In this document: one piece after another, positions 1-10,122 of the stretch | Numbering within the stretch: position 1 is the stretch's first letter | Layout of the letters: the number at the start of each line of letters is the position of its first letter | Assembly: GCF_000348985.1 (NCBI RefSeq) | Contig: NC_035922.1 | Location: 881,604-945,603, forward strand | Source: Huiozyma naganishii CBS 8797 | Lineage: Eukaryota > Ascomycota > Saccharomycetes > Saccharomycetales > Saccharomycetaceae | Length of the DNA: 64,000 bases | Reading direction: 5' to 3' | Made by a program: the position numbers and the translations under genes | The notes under the pieces: generated by a model | The model's input: only the letters and a program-made list of their open reading frames with translations | Told to the model about the DNA's origin: nothing | Database searches by the model: none

Positions 1-1255
1 CCTTCGTTCGTGGCGGGAACCTTGTTTGGTTTATACCAAACGCGGAGGTACCGATCTCTGTTATTATAATGTCCCCCTGTTGAAACCAGTGTGACAATTC
101 GTTCCAAACCCACTCCTGCTTCAATAGTTGGTTGCCCGAGAGTTTGGGTCTTGAGACATTGATGGGCGGGGTATTTCTAAAAGTACAACTTATTTTCGAA
201 GTATCCAATCGCGATAAAAGTACCTGCATGAGGTGTTTGATGTGTATATCTGGATATGTTGCATTTTTCAGTTTGACAGAGCTGGAATGTATCAAAGCAT
301 AGTTTTTCGTTTTATAGAAGAAGTGGAAAGTCGGAGTGCTGAATTCCGCAAGTAAGGATCCGATCACTATGATGAAATCTGCAAAGTCCACGACTTCCCG
401 CACACTCGGAGACGAAAGCGAGCCCGTAAAGACACCGCCGAAATTCGACAAACTTTCGTCTACGGCGCCCTTACCCATTGGTGTGACGAAAGTTGGGAAA
501 TTTGTCATTTGGCGAAACTGTTTTGTCTCCTCTACGAGATCGTGCCTTATCACGCATGCGTCGACTATAATAGCAGGGTTTTCGCAGGTGTACAGTTTCT
601 TGAGAATCGTTTTGACAACGTCGTTTTCTATTTCTTGGTTATTGGGCTCAGATTCTAAGTTCAGTGGTGTATCGAGCCTCACGGAATCCACTGTGAGGTC
701 TACTTGATTTACAGGAATCCCCAAGTACGCTGGTTTCTGTTCCCTCCATGCCATTTCCACGCACTTATCCACCTCCATGCAACAAAGATCTGAGTCTGCA
801 ACGAGACCCGTATGGCAAGTGACATCGTTGGCCATTCTGTAGAATACGTTGTAATCGCCGTTCCCGAGAGTGTGGTGCAGGAGCAGTTGTTTCGTCTGGG
901 CGCTTGTAGGTGGCATCCCTACGACGTGTAAGAGACCAACGTGTTCTGCGAATGATCCTGCAACGCCGTTGATAGCAGACAGTTCCCCGACACCGAATGT
1001 GGTTACGAGGCAGCCGAGTCGTTTGATTCTCGAGTACCCGTCAGCCGCGTACGCAGCGTTCAATTCGTTGGCGTTCCCCGCCCACCTCATGTCTGGGATC
1101 CTGTATATTTTATCGAGCAGGGGCATGTTGAACTCGCCGGGCAATCCGAAGATCGTCTTGACTTTGAGCTGTCTCAGCCTGTGGAACAGGTAGTCTGTGA
1201 TGGTGATTTGGTCCGGCAGATTGTTCTGCATTTTGTATGATGTAGTGGGCATCAT
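1..1255 (-). CDS. THI3: Thi3-like thiamine regulator, pyruvate decarboxylase family (3' end cut by window edge)
   Basis: This is the N-terminal 418 residues of a thiamine-diphosphate-dependent decarboxylase-like protein; the C-terminus lies before position 1. The start is ATG 1255 (a second ATG at 1252). The N-terminus closely matches the pyruvate decarboxylase fold: the NANELNAAYAADGYSR block holding the cofactor glutamate, and the LLLHHTLGNGD block with the paired histidines. The FGLPGEFN motif has Glu where catalytic Pdc1 has Asp28. S. cerevisiae Thi3 also has Glu there, and the string GMPPTSAQTKQLLLHHTLGN favours Thi3 over Pdc or Aro10. Known role of Thi3: it binds thiamine diphosphate and, with Thi2 and Pdc2, controls THI genes. 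The neighbours MRK1 and MDH3 agree with the S. cerevisiae order YDL080C-YDL079C-YDL078C. The C-terminal cofactor-binding half cannot be checked here. Confidence 0.9.
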   Translation of the reverse strand, partial: MMPTTSYKMQNNLPDQITITDYLFHRLRQLKVKTIFGLPGEFNMPLLDKIYRIPDMRWAGNANELNAAYAADGYSRIKRLGCLVTTFGVGELSAINGVAGSFAEHVGLLHVVGMPPTSAQTKQLLLHHTLGNGDYNVFYRMANDVTCHTGLVADSDLCCMEVDKCVEMAWREQKPAYLGIPVNQVDLTVDSVRLDTPLNLESEPNNQEIENDVVKTILKKLYTCENPAIIVDACVIRHDLVEETKQFRQMTNFPTFVTPMGKGAVDESLSNFGGVFTGSLSSPSVREVVDFADFIIVIGSLLAEFSTPTFHFFYKTKNYALIHSSSVKLKNATYPDIHIKHLMQVLLSRLDTSKISCTFRNTPPINVSRPKLSGNQLLKQEWVWNELSHWFQQGDIIITEIGTSAFGINQTRFPPRTK

Positions 1256-1918
1256 GGCATGCCTATCATTCAATTGAGATCGTGGTGTAGTCCTGCTCCT
1301 TCTAATCTCTTTCCTTTTGCCTTTTCCCTTTCTCTGCTGTCCAGCTTGGTATCAGAATGGGGGATCTATCAATAGCGTAAATTGGGGGGAGGGTGGAAAG
1401 AAGCACAAGAGTTGAATAGTCTGCGGTCAGGTATTTCTGGCTTGCGATCTCACACAAGATGTTTTCTGTCATTCAACAAACATGGAATCTGACGCAGGAG
1501 TCATTTTGCAGACAAAAGCAAGTGGAAGGTATTTAGGTTTAAGNNNNNNNNNNNNNNNNNNNNGAGGATTGTTTAGAAATTACGGGAAAAAACATATTTC
1601 GATTTAAATCCAAGATTCTGCTGCGACTAAATAACGGGAAAGTGAAAGAGCAGAGCAGAGAGAGGGTCTCAGGCTGGTCGCGAGCGGTCAACCGGCTCGA
1701 AGTTTTTATTGCTTGTTTGTTTGCTTGTTGTTCTTATAATGAATAGTTAATGATGTTAAATATATTTGTTATACTCCTGAGATTTCCATATCTACAACTT
1801 TCTTCTCAGCAGGGGGATTGGAGTATAGAGGAGTTGTCACAACGTAGGTGATACACGAGACTATCTCCAGTCCCCCAGCCCCCTCATCTCCCGGCACCTG
1901 TCCGCTTGCAGGTCATGC
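1256..1918. other. intergenic region, THI3 promoter and MRK1 3' end
   Basis: No gene is visible. The stretch holds the THI3 upstream region (THI3 reads leftwards), the assembly gap at 1544-1563 and the MRK1 3' flank. I could not pick out a convincing regulatory site. Confidence 0.5.
1544..1563. other. assembly gap (20 N)
   Basis: A run of 20 undetermined bases in the THI3/MRK1 intergenic region. It touches no reading frame. Confidence 0.99.
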
Positions 1919-3139
1919 TCATTCGCCTCTTGGGTTCAATCTCTGCTTCACAGCGGCAAGTTCCTCTTGATTTAAATACCCTAGTTCCACATGGTCGTTG
2001 AATTCTAGCAATTTCAGATCGTGTACCATCTCCTTTATCTTCCCACCATCGCTGAACCTAATTTCATCGTAGTACGGTGCGCAGAGCGTTTGTAGTGGGG
2101 TGAGTCTGTCCACTGGGTTGTACTGCAGCACGTTAGTTAGCAGGTCCACCGTCAGCTCATCCTCCTTCTTGAAGACTTTCGTCAGCGGGATGGGTTTAAT
2201 CTGCGGGAACTTGTGTTCCATATAGTTTGGGTTCATAGCACAAATCTCTGGTTTCGAGGGAGTCCCCAGGATTTTTATGATCTCCACCAGTTGGTCGATC
2301 CCACTCTCCCCCGGGAACATGGGTTGCCCCAAGAGCAATTCTGCCATCACACATCCTGACGACCATATATCTATCTGGTTGGTATAATTTGTGGCCCCAA
2401 ATATGAGTTCTGGAGCCCTGTAGTACCTAGAACAGATATAGGAGACGTTTGGTTCTGTTGGTTTCAGTTGTTTTGCACTGCCGAAATCGCACAGTTTGAG
2501 ACACCAGGTATCTGGATCTACGAGCAAGTTTTGTGGTTTTATGTCTCTGTGACACACGTTGGCACTGTTATGCAGGTAGTTTAGTGCTTTGAATAGTTGG
2601 TACATGTAGAACTTGATCTCCAGACGGGGCATCGAAGTCCTCTGGTGCACGAAGTGTCTCAGCCGCTGGTACAGGGATTGTGGCACGTAGTCTAGGATCA
2701 GGTTCAAGTACACTTCGTCTTGGTCGTCCTTTTCGTAGAAAAAGTACTTCAAGTCGATGATATTTGGGTGTTGTAACAGTTTCATGATCTCCAACTCTCT
2801 GTTTTTGAATCTTTTGTCCTGCAAAACTTTTTTGATCGCTACCAACTCCTGCGTTTCCTGTATCGTTGTCGTGAACACCACGCCGAAGGAGCCGTGCCCT
2901 ATAACCTCTGTAGTGGGGAACGATATTTGGATCGGTTCGTTACCATGCCTCTGCTGTTCTTGATGTTGTTGTTGTGTATTCGGACTGTCATCATCATGCA
3001 AACCACCGTTCGCGTCCCCATTGGTGGCATTATTATAGTTATTATTTATGTCGGGATGGCCATAATAAACTTGTTTGTAAACTAGTTCTACGTTAGTAAA
3101 ATCGTTGTTGCTTCCTGTCTTGTGGGCCATGGTCAGCAT
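1919..3139 (-). CDS. RIM11: GSK-3 family protein kinase, short unspliced form (Rim11-like)
   Basis: This is an uninterrupted frame of 406 codons from ATG 3139, or 403 from ATG 3130, which fits Rim11 (370 aa) slightly better. It includes the kinase exon plus 19 residues that the long form would splice out as intron. The N-terminus [18 protein letters not shown] resembles S. cerevisiae Rim11 NLSNNIVSKQVYYAHP (from memory), so the short start is probably real and not just intron read-through. An asparagine- and glutamine-rich linker precedes [15 protein letters not shown]. Rim11 phosphorylates Ume6 and Ime1 for meiotic entry. The promoter would lie inside the long-form intron; a TATTTAAATAG at about 3711-3721 is a possible TATA element. 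Whether both forms are made is not shown by the sequence. Confidence 0.8.
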   Translation of the reverse strand: MLTMAHKTGSNNDFTNVELVYKQVYYGHPDINNNYNNATNGDANGGLHDDDSPNTQQQHQEQQRHGNEPIQISFPTTEVIGHGSFGVVFTTTIQETQELVAIKKVLQDKRFKNRELEIMKLLQHPNIIDLKYFFYEKDDQDEVYLNLILDYVPQSLYQRLRHFVHQRTSMPRLEIKFYMYQLFKALNYLHNSANVCHRDIKPQNLLVDPDTWCLKLCDFGSAKQLKPTEPNVSYICSRYYRAPELIFGATNYTNQIDIWSSGCVMAELLLGQPMFPGESGIDQLVEIIKILGTPSKPEICAMNPNYMEHKFPQIKPIPLTKVFKKEDELTVDLLTNVLQYNPVDRLTPLQTLCAPYYDEIRFSDGGKIKEMVHDLKLLEFNDHVELGYLNQEELAAVKQRLNPRGE

Positions 3140-4481
3140 TATTCCCCGATTATTATCCTGTTGTTGTTGTTGTTGATTTTATCTACACACCTTTTGTCTT
3201 TCTCTCGTTCATGCACTTCCAAAAGAAAAGCCCAAGTTTCAAGCCTGTTATTCTTGTATGATGCTTTTGAAACCCCGACTCCGAGAGTTACAGAGCAGAT
3301 CGGGAATCAAAAAAAAAAAAGAGAAACTTTCAGAGAAAAAAAGAGAGTAAAGATGAGTTTGTTGGCGCACACACCCACCTCTATGTTTTCTTTATCTTCG
3401 CACCTTTCTGTCTATCTGTTCCCCCTCAAACAGAAAACAAACAAACAAAAAAAAAAACAAATACCAAAAATTAACTGTGCTTCTCCCAACTTTGAGATCT
3501 TCACAAAAGAAAACAAACACCTTTGACGATAGAACAGTCCCAGAAATCTAGTCAAACGAACACCAACCGAAAAACCACAAAAACCGCACAGCAGTCAACC
3601 TCTCGACGCTGATCGTAGACCTATATGTGTAGCAACTGTGTTCACCCCCCACCGTCGGTGCCAACTCTCTCTTCCCTCTCTCTCTTTCTTTTTTTCCCTT
3701 CTGTTTCCCTATTTAAATAGAATCTCCTCTCTTGCTCCCCCGCCAAAAAAATCGTAAATGCCGACGGGGCAGCTTTTTTTCCCGGAAAGTGCCAATTAAA
3801 AAAGGGTGAAATCTTTCGCGGTGCGTGGACAAACGTCTATAGGGCAGCGGTAGAGGGCTGTCAAGCAGTGCAACAACTGCACTGGATTCGAATCGGTAGA
3901 ATAGCCTGCTTGGCCATGTTAGTAGTAGTAGCACTCCCGCAGAGATTCGGAGACGCGTCGGTGCGTCGTTGTGTGCTTTACCTCCGTTCTCCGGGGGGGC
4001 ACGTGACAGCTCCGCACGTTCTCTCTGTCGGGGAGTGTTGCAGCCGGGAATTTTACATACCTATGTCGCCCTTCACGTGGGTCGCTAGGTCGAAGTTGAC
4101 CATTTTGTCGATCTGTTCCTTGGAGAGACGACTGCTCTTCCTCTTGTAGGGTTTGCTCTTGTGGGACCGCGGTGGTTTGAGGAGTTGCAGCGCCGTTGCT
4201 GTCGTCGTCGTGTTGATCTTGGTGATGACAGTTGAGGATTCTTTGCTTGGATCCGCGGTGGTGCTTGTGCCTGTATTTTCAGATTCAGGTGTCACGGCAA
4301 TCAACGTGCTCTCGATCTGTCTGTGGATCTCACGTACGTATTCCTCGTCGTTGTTGGGGGCTTTGTAGTCAATCTTGTACCGGCAAGTGGACTCGCTCTC
4401 CCGCAGTCTCTTTGCCTCAGAGTTGTCCGCTGCTGGTTCCCTTGAAGAGATCAACTTGCTCAGTCTTTGGCGTAGAGTCAT
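1919..4481 (-). CDS. MRK1: GSK-3 family protein kinase, long spliced form (Mrk1-like); exons 4061-4481 and 1919-3081
   Basis: Exon 1 runs from ATG 4481 to 4061 (140 codons plus one base) and ends at a perfect GTATGT donor. Exon 2 starts at 3081, after a TACTAAC branch site (3098-3092) and a CTAG acceptor ending at 3082. The phases match: G from exon 1 joins TT to give Val, then YKQVYYGHP and the kinase. The product is about 527 residues; S. cerevisiae Mrk1 has 501. Exon 1 resembles the Mrk1 N-terminus: [14 protein letters not shown] here against KLSKEKVEKMINFD there (recalled, not searched). Kinase marks are the GHGSFGVV loop, [20 protein letters not shown] and the activation-loop tyrosine in [16 protein letters not shown]-3 kinases act in stress, meiosis and glucose responses. 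The 979-nt intron is long for yeast and contains the start of the short form. Splicing is inferred, not observed. Confidence 0.75.
3082..4060 (-). other. MRK1 spliceosomal intron, 979 nt, with two branch-site matches
   Basis: The donor GTATGT is at 4060-4055. There are two perfect TACTAAC heptamers, at 3924-3918 and 3098-3092. The distal one precedes a CTAG acceptor that joins exon 1 to the kinase in frame. The proximal one is followed by a CAG (ending at 3906) whose use would add 36 codons (the junction Gly plus 35 residues) and end at TAA 3798-3796, giving a kinase-less protein. A perfect 7-bp inverted repeat (CAGTGCA...TGCACTG, 3866-3884) lies just past the proximal site. The intron also holds the presumed promoter and first 19 codons of the short kinase form. 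Confidence 0.7.
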
Positions 4482-4886
4482 CGATAGTATATATACTCTT
4501 ATACTGGAATGGTATGTATGGGGGGGCGGGCAAGAAAGTAGTAAGGTGAAGTATAGCAAAAGGGAATAAATAAGTCTGCGTTTGGCCTTGCTGCGTTCCC
4601 CTAAGAAAAAAAAAGCAAAAAGGAAAGGAGGGGGGGGATTGTGTCTGTCTGTGCGTATGCGTAAGTCTCTTCTAGTAGAATGAAGATCCAAGGACTTTGA
4701 TCAATCTGGCAACAAAAGAAAACGAAACAACAGCGCATCCCCCACCGCTCTGCCCCGCCCCCACGCGTTGGCTGTCAAAGGACTCGGAAGAGATTGCGAA
4801 ATTTTTCATATCTTTCTCTTTCTCTCCCCCCCCCCCGGTGAACTGTGCTCCGCACAAGTTTGAGTCACTATGGCCAGACCCCGTTC
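4482..4886. other. intergenic region, MRK1 promoter and MDH3 3' end
   Basis: No gene is visible. TATATATAC lies at about 4488-4496, very close to the exon 1 ATG, so it is more likely leader than a working TATA box. Poly-C and poly-A runs are present. Confidence 0.5.
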
Positions 4887-5927
4887 TCACAGCTTTGCAG
4901 GCTTGGCGACGTAGTTTCTGCCCTTGTCGATGTTCGAGGCTATCGGGGGGACAGCCACAGAAACCATCTGCTTCTCCAGCGTGGTCAAATTGTCCAGAAT
5001 GGACACGTCGACGTCAACTACACGACCGGAGCGGATCACTACCGGCAGGGAGAAGTACGTCACCGCAGTGGTCCCCAGCTTTGACTGCGCTTCAGCTCCG
5101 TGTGGTAAGTCAGGTAAGTACACGTATGCAGGTAAGTGTGCCCTTTTCTTGGTATTGGGGGATGCGCCACCGTGGACTATGCTCTCCAAGATGGCAGAGG
5201 TGAACTCGTACCCGGCGTACGCCATCGAAAGAGTAGCTGACCCGGCACCTTTCTTCGCCTGGATCACCTCATCACCACCAAACTGTATTCTGTTAATAAG
5301 CGCCTCGTACGCGCGCAGACCAACCGTTTCTTGCACACTCTTCTCTAGTAATATGGGGACGATCGTCTTCCCCGAGTGACCACCAATAACACTGATCTTT
5401 TGGCCCATCGTCCCCTTGTTCTGTGGCTGCCCGCTAGTCTTTCTCAGGACATCCCCAAGGAAGGATTCCGCCCTCACGATATCTAGCGTCGTGATGCCCA
5501 GTACTCGGCCCGCATCAAAGCACCCACACTCCCGGAAAGTCTCCGCAGCAACGGGCACGAGACAGTTGACAGGGTTGGAAATGACAAGCACAGTCGCCTC
5601 GGGACACGTCTTGCCAATCTCCAGACACAGCATTCGGACAATAGACGCGTTCACTCTAAACAGATCGTCCCTGGTCATTCCTGGTTTCCTCGCTAACCCA
5701 GCAGGAATCACAACTACTTGGGCTCCCGTGAGAGCCCGCTGTAGGTCCTTCTTATCAGACCCGGTACACACTGAGTTCGTGTTGATGTGAGAGAGGTCTG
5801 TAGCGATCCCCTCAGGGTTCTGTACATCGTATAGGGACAGTTCGGAAATAAAGGGACTCAGTTTCAAAAGCAGCGACAGTGGCTGTCCAACACCACCAGC
5901 TGCACCAAGAATAGCAACTTTAACCAT
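4887..5927 (-). CDS. MDH3: peroxisomal malate dehydrogenase
   Basis: This 346-residue NAD-dependent malate dehydrogenase interconverts malate and oxaloacetate. The N-terminal Rossmann motif GAAGGVGQP follows MVKVAIL directly. The Arg loop [16 protein letters not shown] and the catalytic-His loop [11 protein letters not shown] are all present. The C-terminus is PAKL, a PTS1-type tripeptide (AKL; S. cerevisiae Mdh3 ends in SKL), which supports peroxisomal Mdh3 over Mdh1 or Mdh2. Peroxisomal Mdh3 re-oxidises NADH from beta-oxidation. I chose ATG 5927 because it aligns with the Mdh3 start. An in-frame ATG at 5990 would add 21 residues (see findings). Position beside MRK1 matches S. cerevisiae. 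Confidence 0.93.
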   Translation of the reverse strand: MVKVAILGAAGGVGQPLSLLLKLSPFISELSLYDVQNPEGIATDLSHINTNSVCTGSDKKDLQRALTGAQVVVIPAGLARKPGMTRDDLFRVNASIVRMLCLEIGKTCPEATVLVISNPVNCLVPVAAETFRECGCFDAGRVLGITTLDIVRAESFLGDVLRKTSGQPQNKGTMGQKISVIGGHSGKTIVPILLEKSVQETVGLRAYEALINRIQFGGDEVIQAKKGAGSATLSMAYAGYEFTSAILESIVHGGASPNTKKRAHLPAYVYLPDLPHGAEAQSKLGTTAVTYFSLPVVIRSGRVVDVDVSILDNLTTLEKQMVSVAVPPIASNIDKGRNYVAKPAKL

Positions 5928-6220
5928 TGTTAGATCTTGAATGTTTCGATACCTGTAACACCTGAAAGGAACGGTATCTCTCAAAGACATAGAAATGATC
6001 AACCCTCTCTGTTTTTCTCCCCATTTATACGGTACGTGAAATATCCTACTCCTTCAAAATCATGAAAGGGCCTATCCCCGGAAAAAATAAAACAGTGATG
6101 AAGAAAATGGAATTGTGTCACGGAACAACCTGCTGGGAAAAGAAGAAAGATTGGCTCACCAGAGGGACACGTACATACATTGTATACTTTTCGGATGATT
6201 ATAACGCTAGACTCGCTATT

Positions 6221-8053
6221 TTAGATTAAACTATCTTTGCGCGGGAGCCTCTTCTGGGCCTCTTCTTCCTCCTTATGGAACTGTATCATAAACTCCTCCG
6301 GTATTTCAATGTACGGTGGCACCCTCCTATTAGTGGGCGCCGTGTGCTGTCTGTACTTCATCAGTAGATTGCCCCCCCTGACACCGAATTTTGTAATGAC
6401 TTTGCGGTAGAACAGACCACACGCATTGCATATATTCTCGTTACCGTAGGGCCCGGCCCGCCATTCGGGCGTCTTCGAACTGTTACAATGGAAACACCGT
6501 TTTTCGCCATCACTCTCTACCTCCTCAGAGCTATCTTCCTGTCGACTTAGGGCTTTCGGTGTTTCTTGCGATTTCGTTCTTTTCCCAGCCTTCTCTTGCA
6601 AAACCTTGTTGCTCAGCCTCAACGTTTGGGTGGTCCCTGACGCCGACCCGCCATGACTGACAGAACCTTTCGTGATCAAGTTTTTACCGTTTAAAGTAGG
6701 AATAATCCTCAAAGTATCGGTTACCTCCGCACTTGAAGTACTTTTAGTCTTTTTGTGCTTCGTGTCAACGGTTTTGAACGACCGGTCGGCGATTTCTTCA
6801 CCTGTTAAGGTTTCTCTAAACGGCGTTCTTGGAGGCAAGTCTATGGTTCTCGTGGAACGATGTAACGGTGCCAAGACAAATGTGTGTTGCGGGTTGGTTT
6901 CTGCGATACTGCCCTGGGGGAAGAATTTTAAGGAGGACCCCGTTTTGGTTAAGGATGAACGGTCTACACTGGAATGTCTCCGGACATGGCTCGGTTCCTT
7001 CTTTGGTTTTGGAGATTGCAGCTCTACGTGGGACTCCACTTGTCGTTGTAAAGGCAAATTATGCTGTGGTTTTGGCTGGTAGTACGTCAAGTACTGTGGT
7101 GGATGATTGGTTGGCGGTTGCGGAATTTGATAGTATGGTGTATATGGAACGGGGCCTTGTCTGATGCTCCCTGTGAAATGGCCCGTGGGGGATGACATGC
7201 CAGGCTGATAGTTAAGGTCCGGTGTAATGGGTGGACCCCGTAACACATTTTGAGGGGTACTTTGAACGTTCAACGCAGGAGGGATATTCATTCCCGCAGG
7301 AGCATTTTGAGGCGGGAAAGTATATGAAGAAGAGTTTGAAAATCCATCATCCTGATTATATGGTCTTGTACCCAAGGGCGGTAACACGGTATATCTCTGA
7401 CCAGCTTGGTAAATTTCTCTGTCTCCCATTCCGGCGTCTCTCTCCAATTGAATCATTTGAGCTACATTTTCATGTAGCGCTCCGGTGAGATTTTGTAACG
7501 CGCTTAAAACAGCAGATGAGTCAGTCCTCCCAGTATGCTGACTTTGTGGCCCAAATGCTATGCTCTCAAGAGAAGTAATCTCGTGTAGTAATCTCTCTCG
7601 TATTATTTGCAACTGCCTCATTTCCCGCTCTTTTGCGTTTATATTGGCTGTGTTAGTTAGTGGTCTTTGATAAACCCTACCAGGTGAAAACGAATCTAAA
7701 GAACTACCTCTCCGATGTTGAAAGTTCGTACCAATATAGTTATTTGGTAGTCCACTAGGGACAAAGGTGACTGGAGGAGCTAGCATATCAGGGGGTGCTT
7801 GTTCCCTTGCCGCTTTCGGTTTTGCATCATTTTTTAGTCCCCCAGTGTGCCCGCCTAATGTAGGCGATGCCGAAGATTCAATAATTATATTGGATATGGA
7901 AGGTAAGTTTATGTTTTGTTTCTCAGGTTCCTTCACATTTGCATCTATCTTTGTAGTGTCTTTACGTTTTGGCTTGTTTTTTGATCTCTTTGCTGGGCTC
8001 ATTTCGTTTACTACTTTGTTGCTCCAGTTTTTAGGGTGTTTTCTAGCAATCAT
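6221..8053 (-). CDS. GAT2: GATA-type zinc finger transcription factor, Gat2-like
   Basis: A 610-residue protein with one GATA zinc finger near the C-terminus: CFHC, 18 residues, CNAC (about residues 515-540). It is followed by a basic tail (YRKVITKFGVRGGNLLMKYR) typical of the yeast Gat2/Ecm23/Srd1 group. The rest is low-complexity, rich in Pro, Ser, Thr and Gln, with basic clusters at the N-terminus (PAKRSKNKPKRK) that could import it into the nucleus. The start is ATG 8053; the frame upstream opens only with a TTG. In S. cerevisiae GAT2 (YMR136W) lies near RIM11 (YMR139W), so the position near a RIM11/MRK1 gene supports Gat2. CIN4 and PSO2, which separate them in S. cerevisiae, are absent here. 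Target genes cannot be read from the sequence. Confidence 0.75.
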   Translation of the reverse strand: MIARKHPKNWSNKVVNEMSPAKRSKNKPKRKDTTKIDANVKEPEKQNINLPSISNIIIESSASPTLGGHTGGLKNDAKPKAAREQAPPDMLAPPVTFVPSGLPNNYIGTNFQHRRGSSLDSFSPGRVYQRPLTNTANINAKEREMRQLQIIRERLLHEITSLESIAFGPQSQHTGRTDSSAVLSALQNLTGALHENVAQMIQLERDAGMGDREIYQAGQRYTVLPPLGTRPYNQDDGFSNSSSYTFPPQNAPAGMNIPPALNVQSTPQNVLRGPPITPDLNYQPGMSSPTGHFTGSIRQGPVPYTPYYQIPQPPTNHPPQYLTYYQPKPQHNLPLQRQVESHVELQSPKPKKEPSHVRRHSSVDRSSLTKTGSSLKFFPQGSIAETNPQHTFVLAPLHRSTRTIDLPPRTPFRETLTGEEIADRSFKTVDTKHKKTKSTSSAEVTDTLRIIPTLNGKNLITKGSVSHGGSASGTTQTLRLSNKVLQEKAGKRTKSQETPKALSRQEDSSEEVESDGEKRCFHCNSSKTPEWRAGPYGNENICNACGLFYRKVITKFGVRGGNLLMKYRQHTAPTNRRVPPYIEIPEEFMIQFHKEEEEAQKRLPRKDSLI

Positions 8054-10122
8054 TCCACGGTGACACAAAAATATGAAGAGTTATAAAATAAAATCTTCAA
8101 GTGCCCTGGGAAGGAGAGAGTCGTTAAGTTTATGATTCACTGTTATATGGTATTTCAGAAATAAGTAGGGGTTGTACAGAAGCGGACTTGACACAAGTTA
8201 TTTGATTTGATATAAATGTTCAGTTTCCTCAAAAGTAAGTACTTTCACAGAAAATCAAAATCAAAATATAAAGAAACGACACACCATGGGCAAAGAGAAA
8301 CAGAGAGCTTTGCAACAAGTTAAATAGGAAAATATTTCCGACTGATCGGTAAATCGCGACTAAATGTATCCCAATACGTTTTCCCCTTTTGCTAAATAAT
8401 GGGCAACTTCTTACTGCGGCGTATACCTTGAAATTCTCCGAATGGGGCCATAAATCAGCATCAAAGAGCAACCGAATCGGCCGGAAAAGGGACGTTTACA
8501 TTTCCATTCTGGTCCATCAGGCTTACCCAAAAGTGTGCCTCCCCCCGATTAGTTAATTTTGTCGATCGATTAAGGGTAGAGGTGTGATGTAAATTTCAAC
8601 ATGTTTTTCTATTTTTTTTCCATATTAAGGGCGTTTGATTTTTACTCTGAAAGGCTCTGCCATACTTTTAAGGGTATCGATCATGAACGAAGGCACAAAT
8701 GAAATTAATACTGTTGGTTACGATTTTGATAACCTCGCCCAGACAAAGGGGGCAAACGTAGGACAAACTTGGTTTCCTTGTTTTATACCGTTTCTTCTCT
8801 TTTTAGTATCAATGTAGATATCTAAAAGCTAACTTCGATTAAATGGCATAGTGAAGGGTGTTGACGCAAATGAAGATGTTCGTTTCTATACTTCGTGCTA
8901 GTTTAGCAAAGAACTTCAAATATCCAAATTAAGCCGAGCGTCATCCATGGGCATTCAATCTTTTGAAGAAAGTGTTGTTTTTTTCAATGCTCTTACATAT
9001 AAAACTAACCCAAGCAAAATTCTAAAGAAATATCACGTGGAACCAGATATTTCAGAGCACATTTAACTTGCAACTTTGTCATTTCTCTCTCTCCCCAAAA
9101 TAAGTTCTTATGTTGACAACAATAGTCGGTTGTTATTTCTCTATATAGACCGCGCCAGAACTTAAAAATAGAAAAAAACGCGAATGTATTTCACACATTC
9201 TCTGTGGAAGTACTCTCCGTGTCAAAGCCTAGACAGCAACTGTGAAATAATTTCTGGACTCACCATAATGACATCATTTCTTGTATGATCTCTACTTCCC
9301 AACTTTTGGTTTCGTCCCTTTTTGAAAAGGCACACATTTGGCCAGAACATTCAACAGAAAATCCTCTTTGCCAAGAGCATTCTCGCCCAGACAGCAACAC
9401 TTAGGATTCTCGAAGCATCTAATCCGAGATCGTGTATGCTGGGCCAGATGCTTGGGGCTATGCTATCAACATAAATAGTGGGGGACACCAAAAATGACGA
9501 ATTTTTTTTTCGTTCTGATCGAGAACCCAGTTGAATATCGCCACAGGTTCTGGCCCAAAGAGATCCCGCAGAGCTGTAAATCGGCCTTATGGTATTAAAT
9601 GAGTCTTAACGCCATTGTTGCTACCGGCTTTTGAAGCGGTGACGAAAAAAAACTTGGGAAATTTTTCAAAAATGGATCTCAAGAGGATTTCCGCAGCGGG
9701 GCGCTATGACGTTTTTTGTTTGTACGAAAAATGACTAGTTTACGTAAAAGAAAATATTTGGAACTTCCTCAAAAAAGAACATGTGTCTAGAAAAGAACGC
9801 AGGACGGGTCCCGCATTGTTCCTTTAGGTTTTTGTTTTCGTCTACCAATTTTTTTCTCTGTTCGCGTAGTTCGGTCAAGATTGAGTTACGATCCCAAAAT
9901 TTTATGTATATATAGCGGGAGGCCAAAGCAGAGTCAGGTACGGCGTTCCTCATCGAATACTCAGAAGAAAACTTTCTTTTACATCATAACTTCCTATTTT
10001 TTTTCGAAGAAAGAACTTGTACAAATATTTGAAACAGGCCAAGAAAACCTCCAAATAACACACCAGTTTGTTTCTTTTTTTATAATATTTGAACATAAGG
10101 CGTACAACCAGCTTTTCGAGAA
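8054..10122. other. 2-kb gene-poor region, probable synteny breakpoint
   Basis: I see no convincing gene in about 2.07 kb. It is AT-rich and holds the GAT2 promoter and the region upstream of the first cell wall gene. Short open frames (for example 8635-8817 plus and 9735-9953 minus) lack recognisable features. An ATCACGTG lies at about 9034-9041, but no AT-rich element or CDEIII follows, so it does not look like a centromere. The genes on either side (GAT2; AFB1-RIC1) belong to different blocks in S. cerevisiae. Confidence 0.5.

Noticed and set aside
336..1193. Plus-strand open frames over THI3
   Set aside because: They are shadows of the minus-strand decarboxylase-family frame, which has strong family motifs.
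3872..3905. Possible tRNA T-arm (ATTCGAAT) on either strand inside the MRK1 intron
   Set aside because: The flanking bases do not form a T-stem or acceptor stem.
9033..9110. ATCACGTG as centromere CDEI
   Set aside because: It is not followed by 80 bp of AT-rich DNA or a CDEIII with TTCCGAA.
9735..9953. Minus-strand frame with a leucine-zipper-like stretch (LTELREQRKKLVDENKNLKE)
   Set aside because: It is 72 codons, has no clear promoter or neighbours, and its ends are Phe-rich and unlike a protein. It may be a relic but I cannot support it.
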